DNA of 64,000 nucleotides from NCBI RefSeq assembly GCF_028877475.1, contig NZ_CP113527.1:2411501-2475500 (forward strand). Direction: 5' to 3'. Below are positions 60,763-64,000 of the stretch, one piece after another; the first letter of the stretch is position 1, and every line of letters starts with the position of its first letter. Source of the stretch: Lysinibacillus irui. Its GTDB lineage: Bacteria; Bacillota; Bacilli; Bacillales_A; Planococcaceae. The notes below the pieces were generated by a model. That model was not told where the DNA came from. It searched no databases and saw only the letters and a program-made list of their open reading frames with translations. The position numbers and the translations under genes are program-made.

Positions 60763-61563
60763 TTACAGATAGGAGCCAAAGTAGAACTTCAACTTTTCTT
60801 GTGAATAGCCGTCTTGCCCCCTCCAAGTAGCCATTGACATGAAATCTGTTCCTCGTCCTCGCTCCTTCCGAAAGTCATTCTTTGATACAAGTATTCCTGC
60901 ATAGCCCCATATTTCCATGACAACATCTCGTTCATATTGATTGGACTTAAAAACATCTTTCCACCGTTTCTCAAGCTGTCTAGCTGCATCCGTGTCTTGA
61001 CAGGATCCAATCGCCTCTACCATCTTTTTCAAAATGGCTACATCTTCCTCGCAAACAGTAAATGCCTGTTGTTCTTTCACTAAGCATTCTAAATCCAGCA
61101 AACAATACAATAGCCAATTTAGACGAATACCTCCCCACTTGATTCGTTCAAAATTCAGCACATTTAAGTCTTCATTTACATACAATTCTTTTGGCATTAT
61201 TTTTTGTTCATTACAGTAGCCACACGCACTATAGGCTACCGAAGCTACAGGTCGTTCGTGATAGGCATGATTCGGTAGATCATAGGTAAGGGCCCAGCTA
61301 GATAGGGCACTGCGCAAATGAACTTTGCGAGTTGACAAACTATGCAAAAATGCTTGGATCACCAGTTCTTTTGTTAAGACTTCATCATGGAGTTGTCTGA
61401 GCCTTTCTATACATTCATCATGGGATATCGTTAAGCGATCAAACATCAAACCTTTATCTTTCGCATACTGAAAGTCTTCAACTGTATAGGTAGCCCCTTC
61501 AGCTCTCCATCTACCCGATTGCCAATAGGTTTGCATTAAAATTTTCTTGGCTTTTTGATCCAT
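60763..61563 (-). CDS. Hypothetical protein with a CxxC motif, 266 aa
   Basis: A helical, charged protein beginning MDQKAKKILMQTYWQSGRWR, with SACGYCNEQKIMPKELYV (about residues 107-124), a possible metal or disulfide site, and ILVSKNDFRKERGRGTDFMSM near the end. No family is recognised. AAGGGG precedes the ATG at 61563; a longer frame exists but lacks a site. It lies 20 bases after the ankyrin/DUF4274 gene and 17 bases before the metallophosphoesterase gene. Confidence 0.65.
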   Translation of the reverse strand: MDQKAKKILMQTYWQSGRWRAEGATYTVEDFQYAKDKGLMFDRLTISHDECIERLRQLHDEVLTKELVIQAFLHSLSTRKVHLRSALSSWALTYDLPNHAYHERPVASVAYSACGYCNEQKIMPKELYVNEDLNVLNFERIKWGGIRLNWLLYCLLDLECLVKEQQAFTVCEEDVAILKKMVEAIGSCQDTDAARQLEKRWKDVFKSNQYERDVVMEIWGYAGILVSKNDFRKERGRGTDFMSMATWRGQDGYSQEKLKFYFGSYL

Positions 61564-61583
61564 TATAAATCCCCTTATCTCTG

Positions 61584-62282
61584 TCATGAATAATCTATTT
61601 GTGCTGCTAATTTTTCGGCCATCTCTTTCCATGGACGTTTCCACTGTGAACCCGCAATTTCTTCCTCTGTTTGTTCTAGCCAATAATCACCTTCCATTAG
61701 CTCAAACATCTCCATTAATGTAATAGGAGCACAAATTGGATTGGTCATTGCCGCGAGCATAGGCTCTGGTCCATCATCCCAGTTATAGCTAATAACAATG
61801 GCGTGTAAAATGATAGCCGACGATATCTTACTAATGCGGCTGCACATCATTTCAATAGATTCCTCATATAAAATGGCGTTCACCTGTTGCTGTTCTTCTT
61901 CGCTCAAAGTCAGTCTAATTGTGCCAGGAGTATCCAGCAATAAATCTGCTATCCCTTTATGCTCTCTTGCCGCATACCAAGCCGTTGCCCTAATCCCTTC
62001 TGAAGCGTTTAACGCTACACCCCTAGTAAGTAGGTAGGAAATAACATCTCTTTGCTTAAACTTCACCGCTTTTTTCAGCGCACTATCTCCTAGCTTATCT
62101 TGAGCTTCTAAGTCTATGTTTTCTGTTAGTAGAAGCTTAATACCTTCAAGTGGCATACGATGGGTAATAAACAGCATTAACGGTGTTCTTCCCCGCTCAT
62201 CGCGTTCATTTACATCAAGCTTGGTCACAGCCTCTAATACCCTCTCAAGGTCTTTAGATTTACTAACCTCTAGCCAATCCAT
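61584..62282 (-). CDS. Ankyrin repeat protein with DUF4274-like C-terminus
   Basis: A 232-aa protein. Residues 20-115 contain three ankyrin-like units (DERGRTPLMLFITHRMPLEGIKLLL, DKLGDSALKKAVKFKQRDVISYLL, RATAWYAAREHKGIADLLLD). The C-terminal part ILHAIVISYNWDDGPEPMLAAM and APITLMEMFELMEGDYWLEQ matches the DUF4274 signature (SYNWDDG...M...), which is often found in immunity or contact-dependent genes. TGGAGG stands upstream of the ATG at 62282. Second gene of the operon. Confidence 0.78.
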   Translation of the reverse strand: MDWLEVSKSKDLERVLEAVTKLDVNERDERGRTPLMLFITHRMPLEGIKLLLTENIDLEAQDKLGDSALKKAVKFKQRDVISYLLTRGVALNASEGIRATAWYAAREHKGIADLLLDTPGTIRLTLSEEEQQQVNAILYEESIEMMCSRISKISSAIILHAIVISYNWDDGPEPMLAAMTNPICAPITLMEMFELMEGDYWLEQTEEEIAGSQWKRPWKEMAEKLAAQIDYS

Positions 62283-62300
62283 TTCGATTACCTCCATTAT

Positions 62301-63956
62301 TTAATTCATCCATTGTAATATTCTATCTAGCTCCTTACTCGATGTTTCTTCTTGCTTCCTACGCTGGGCTAGCTTCTTTGGATTACCAAATAGTCGGTAT
62401 AACACAACTTCTCGCTCGTAGTCCTTCTTATTTTCTAACTCTTGCACAAGAGCCCCAAGTAAGTTTGGCTGCCACATATCAATGCCTTTTAGTGGCTTAG
62501 CCGATTCATTCGAACCCATTAATATGGCTACCAAAACAGGCATTAGCTCTACTGAGAGGCCATGAGCTTCTATAAAGGCCTCTGCATAACCATCTTGCAC
62601 AGACTGATGCTCTATATCAACGAGCGCCATGTAGGTTTGGATAAGCGAGAAATAGGCATCACTAGAAAGGCCTAATCCAAATACTGCATAGGTGCCCGGC
62701 ATTGCTGATTTTTCACTTGGCTCCACATCCTGATACCAAGCAAATTCTTCCATAGCTACTTGTGCATAGTCCGCTATTAAAGGGAAAAGGGTAGGAAATG
62801 CTAGGCAATTGGCAAAAAACTGATGAAGCTTTGATTTAGCCAATTTTTTTATAGGAAGATAATTTTTTACTTTAGACTTCAATGACAACTTGTAGCCTTT
62901 AGGAAAGCCTTCCTTTAGAAGATCAATGATATAATGAAGTGCTTCTCGATAAGCCGCTTCCTCTTCTGCTATGATTCGTATATCAATTGTTTGCAATATA
63001 TCATTCGCTTGTCCTTGAAAAACATCGCGCTTTCGCGTGCTTTCAAAACGACCGCTCCCTGTTTGCAAATAATCAACTGCCTGCTGAGAGCCGAGCTGCT
63101 TGGCAAGCTCAAGGTATTTTAGGCAAGTAGCAGGCTCTTTCTGACCTATTTTTAACGCCACATACAGGAAAAAATCTATATGTTCCTGCTCAAGTTGTGG
63201 AGGGCGATCAGTAGTTTTAAGCACCCACTCTTTAATATACTCTCCTGTTTGTTCAAAATAGTGCGTTAAAAAATGCTCCTCTGCCCACTGCTTAAATGCT
63301 GAAGTATAATAATAAATCCATTTATCTAAACGTTCTTTGTTGGCAAGATGCTTCTCTTGTAGTCGACGAATTAGTGGTTCGATTTCATCAGCTACTGGAT
63401 GAAAAAAATGCGGATTGACCAAATATTGTGCGAAGAAAAATTCATCATTATCACTTGGACGCACAGGTAGCTTAGCCATCACTTTTGTTTCAATAAATGT
63501 TGTCAGCGCTTCTTTTGTCAACTCTAGTTTGCGATTATTCAACAGCTTCTCTTGATAATGGAACACCGTATTATCCTGTTCGAATTCAAGCACGATTTGA
63601 AAGTGGTAATCAAAAAATCGAGGGCCGTATTGTTCTGATAGAAAAATCGTTTCCACTTTTGTACATAATGCCGTAAAAAGTTCTACTATATAGCTTTTTT
63701 CTGTAAACTCTTGTATGTATGGACCCGACTCCACCTTATAGGCACTATCACTCCAACTAAAGGGCTCATAGACATCAATAAAAATAGTACCGTTAGGCGT
63801 TTTTCCTTTTTTCCAAGTAACTTTTAAATAATTAAAAATGCCTGCTTGTAGTCGACTTTGACCTTTCAATGAACGTATTCTCTTACTTTCTTGTTGATAA
63901 ATGGACGTAAGCTGCTCCCATACATCTGCTAGAAAATGTTCTACACATTGCTCCAA
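62301..63956 (-). CDS. DUF6138-like hypothetical protein, 551 aa
   Basis: The largest gene of the operon. The protein begins MEQCVEHFLADVWEQLTSIY and is mostly helical with long charged segments and a middle that looks like repeated helix pairs (LEQEHIDFFLYVALKIGQKEPATCLKYLELAKQLG). I believe it is of the DUF6138 group, from memory only. The start is TTG 63956, since AAGGAGG lies eight bases upstream; an ATG seven codons earlier overlaps that site. No catalytic motif is visible. It is the first gene of the six-gene operon, with 18 bases to the next gene. Confidence 0.6.
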   Translation of the reverse strand: MEQCVEHFLADVWEQLTSIYQQESKRIRSLKGQSRLQAGIFNYLKVTWKKGKTPNGTIFIDVYEPFSWSDSAYKVESGPYIQEFTEKSYIVELFTALCTKVETIFLSEQYGPRFFDYHFQIVLEFEQDNTVFHYQEKLLNNRKLELTKEALTTFIETKVMAKLPVRPSDNDEFFFAQYLVNPHFFHPVADEIEPLIRRLQEKHLANKERLDKWIYYYTSAFKQWAEEHFLTHYFEQTGEYIKEWVLKTTDRPPQLEQEHIDFFLYVALKIGQKEPATCLKYLELAKQLGSQQAVDYLQTGSGRFESTRKRDVFQGQANDILQTIDIRIIAEEEAAYREALHYIIDLLKEGFPKGYKLSLKSKVKNYLPIKKLAKSKLHQFFANCLAFPTLFPLIADYAQVAMEEFAWYQDVEPSEKSAMPGTYAVFGLGLSSDAYFSLIQTYMALVDIEHQSVQDGYAEAFIEAHGLSVELMPVLVAILMGSNESAKPLKGIDMWQPNLLGALVQELENKKDYEREVVLYRLFGNPKKLAQRRKQEETSSKELDRILQWMN

Positions 63957-64000
63957 ACATACAACCTCCTTTTCCATGCTTAGCGAAAAATCTCCCGCTA

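Noticed and set aside
1..64000. tRNA or rRNA genes
   Set aside because: No cloverleaf with GTTCGA-type T-loop or rRNA-like sequence was recognised in either strand.
1..64000. Prophage
   Set aside because: No integrase, terminase, capsid or lysis genes are seen; the Y-polymerase/YolD cassette alone is not evidence.

Overview
The window looks like chromosome from a low-GC, endospore-forming Firmicute, most likely a Lysinibacillus or close relative. The reasons are AT-rich DNA, strong AGGAGG-type ribosome binding sites, frequent TTG/GTG starts, GerA- and GerC-family germinant receptor genes, a small Tyr-rich coat-like protein, a SAM-I (S-box) riboswitch, Bacillus-type LexA boxes and a FadR-like operator. 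The genus is an inference; no rRNA or housekeeping marker is present.

Layout. 1-6.9 kb: the tail of an MFS efflux pump, then isolated minus-strand enzymes (isochorismatase-like, FMN reductase, GNAT, NUDIX) and two decayed gene fragments. 6.9-9.2 kb: an SOS-type cassette (mini-WYL protein, Y-family polymerase, YolD-like, 119-aa partner) behind two LexA-like boxes. 9.5-20 kb: mostly single, small accessory genes (coat-like protein, deaminase, LtrA, DinB, nucleotidyltransferase, VOC, GNAT) separated by long spacers that carry repeated RNA-like elements. 20.2-21.9 kb: an intact IS3-family element sitting in the loop of a terminator hairpin. 21.9-34.5 kb: orphan GerA-type gene, cold shock gene with a structured leader, VanZ-like membrane protein, SAM-riboswitch-controlled NhaC-family transporter, a 21-bp tandem array, a LysR/acetoacetate decarboxylase/ketopantoate reductase-like block, a broken methyltransferase and an orphan GerC-type lipoprotein. 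34.5-39.4 kb: methyltransferase, AraC-GNAT pair, hydrolase and TPR protein. 39.6-42.8 kb: acyl-CoA dehydrogenase, SDR and APH-like kinase in one operon with a FadR-like box. 42.9-46.0 kb: LysR divergent from hutG-gltS. 46.1-51.6 kb: cell-wall enzymes (NodB deacetylase, S11 carboxypeptidase) flanking a 1.1-kb array of 42-bp repeats, then a phosphatase, a DUF3995 protein and its probable TetR repressor. 51.6-58.9 kb: MORN-repeat/AAA+ fusion, WYL regulator, small enzymes, an Imm26-like protein and a YdcF-type gene with an in-frame stop. 58.9-64 kb: a tight six-gene minus-strand operon of DUF4259, metallophosphoesterase, ankyrin/DUF4274 and DUF6138-like proteins.

The most unusual content is non-coding. 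Six dispersed intergenic copies share the order hairpin, unpaired CCUCC (complementary to the Shine-Dalgarno), GUUACUU, GGGUCAC hairpin, and look like a multicopy small-RNA or RNA-element family. Two further hairpin families are dispersed, with base-pair compensation between copies. Several genes (VOC, methyltransferase, YdcF, two small ORFs) carry a single-base interruption, which is either real decay or assembly error.
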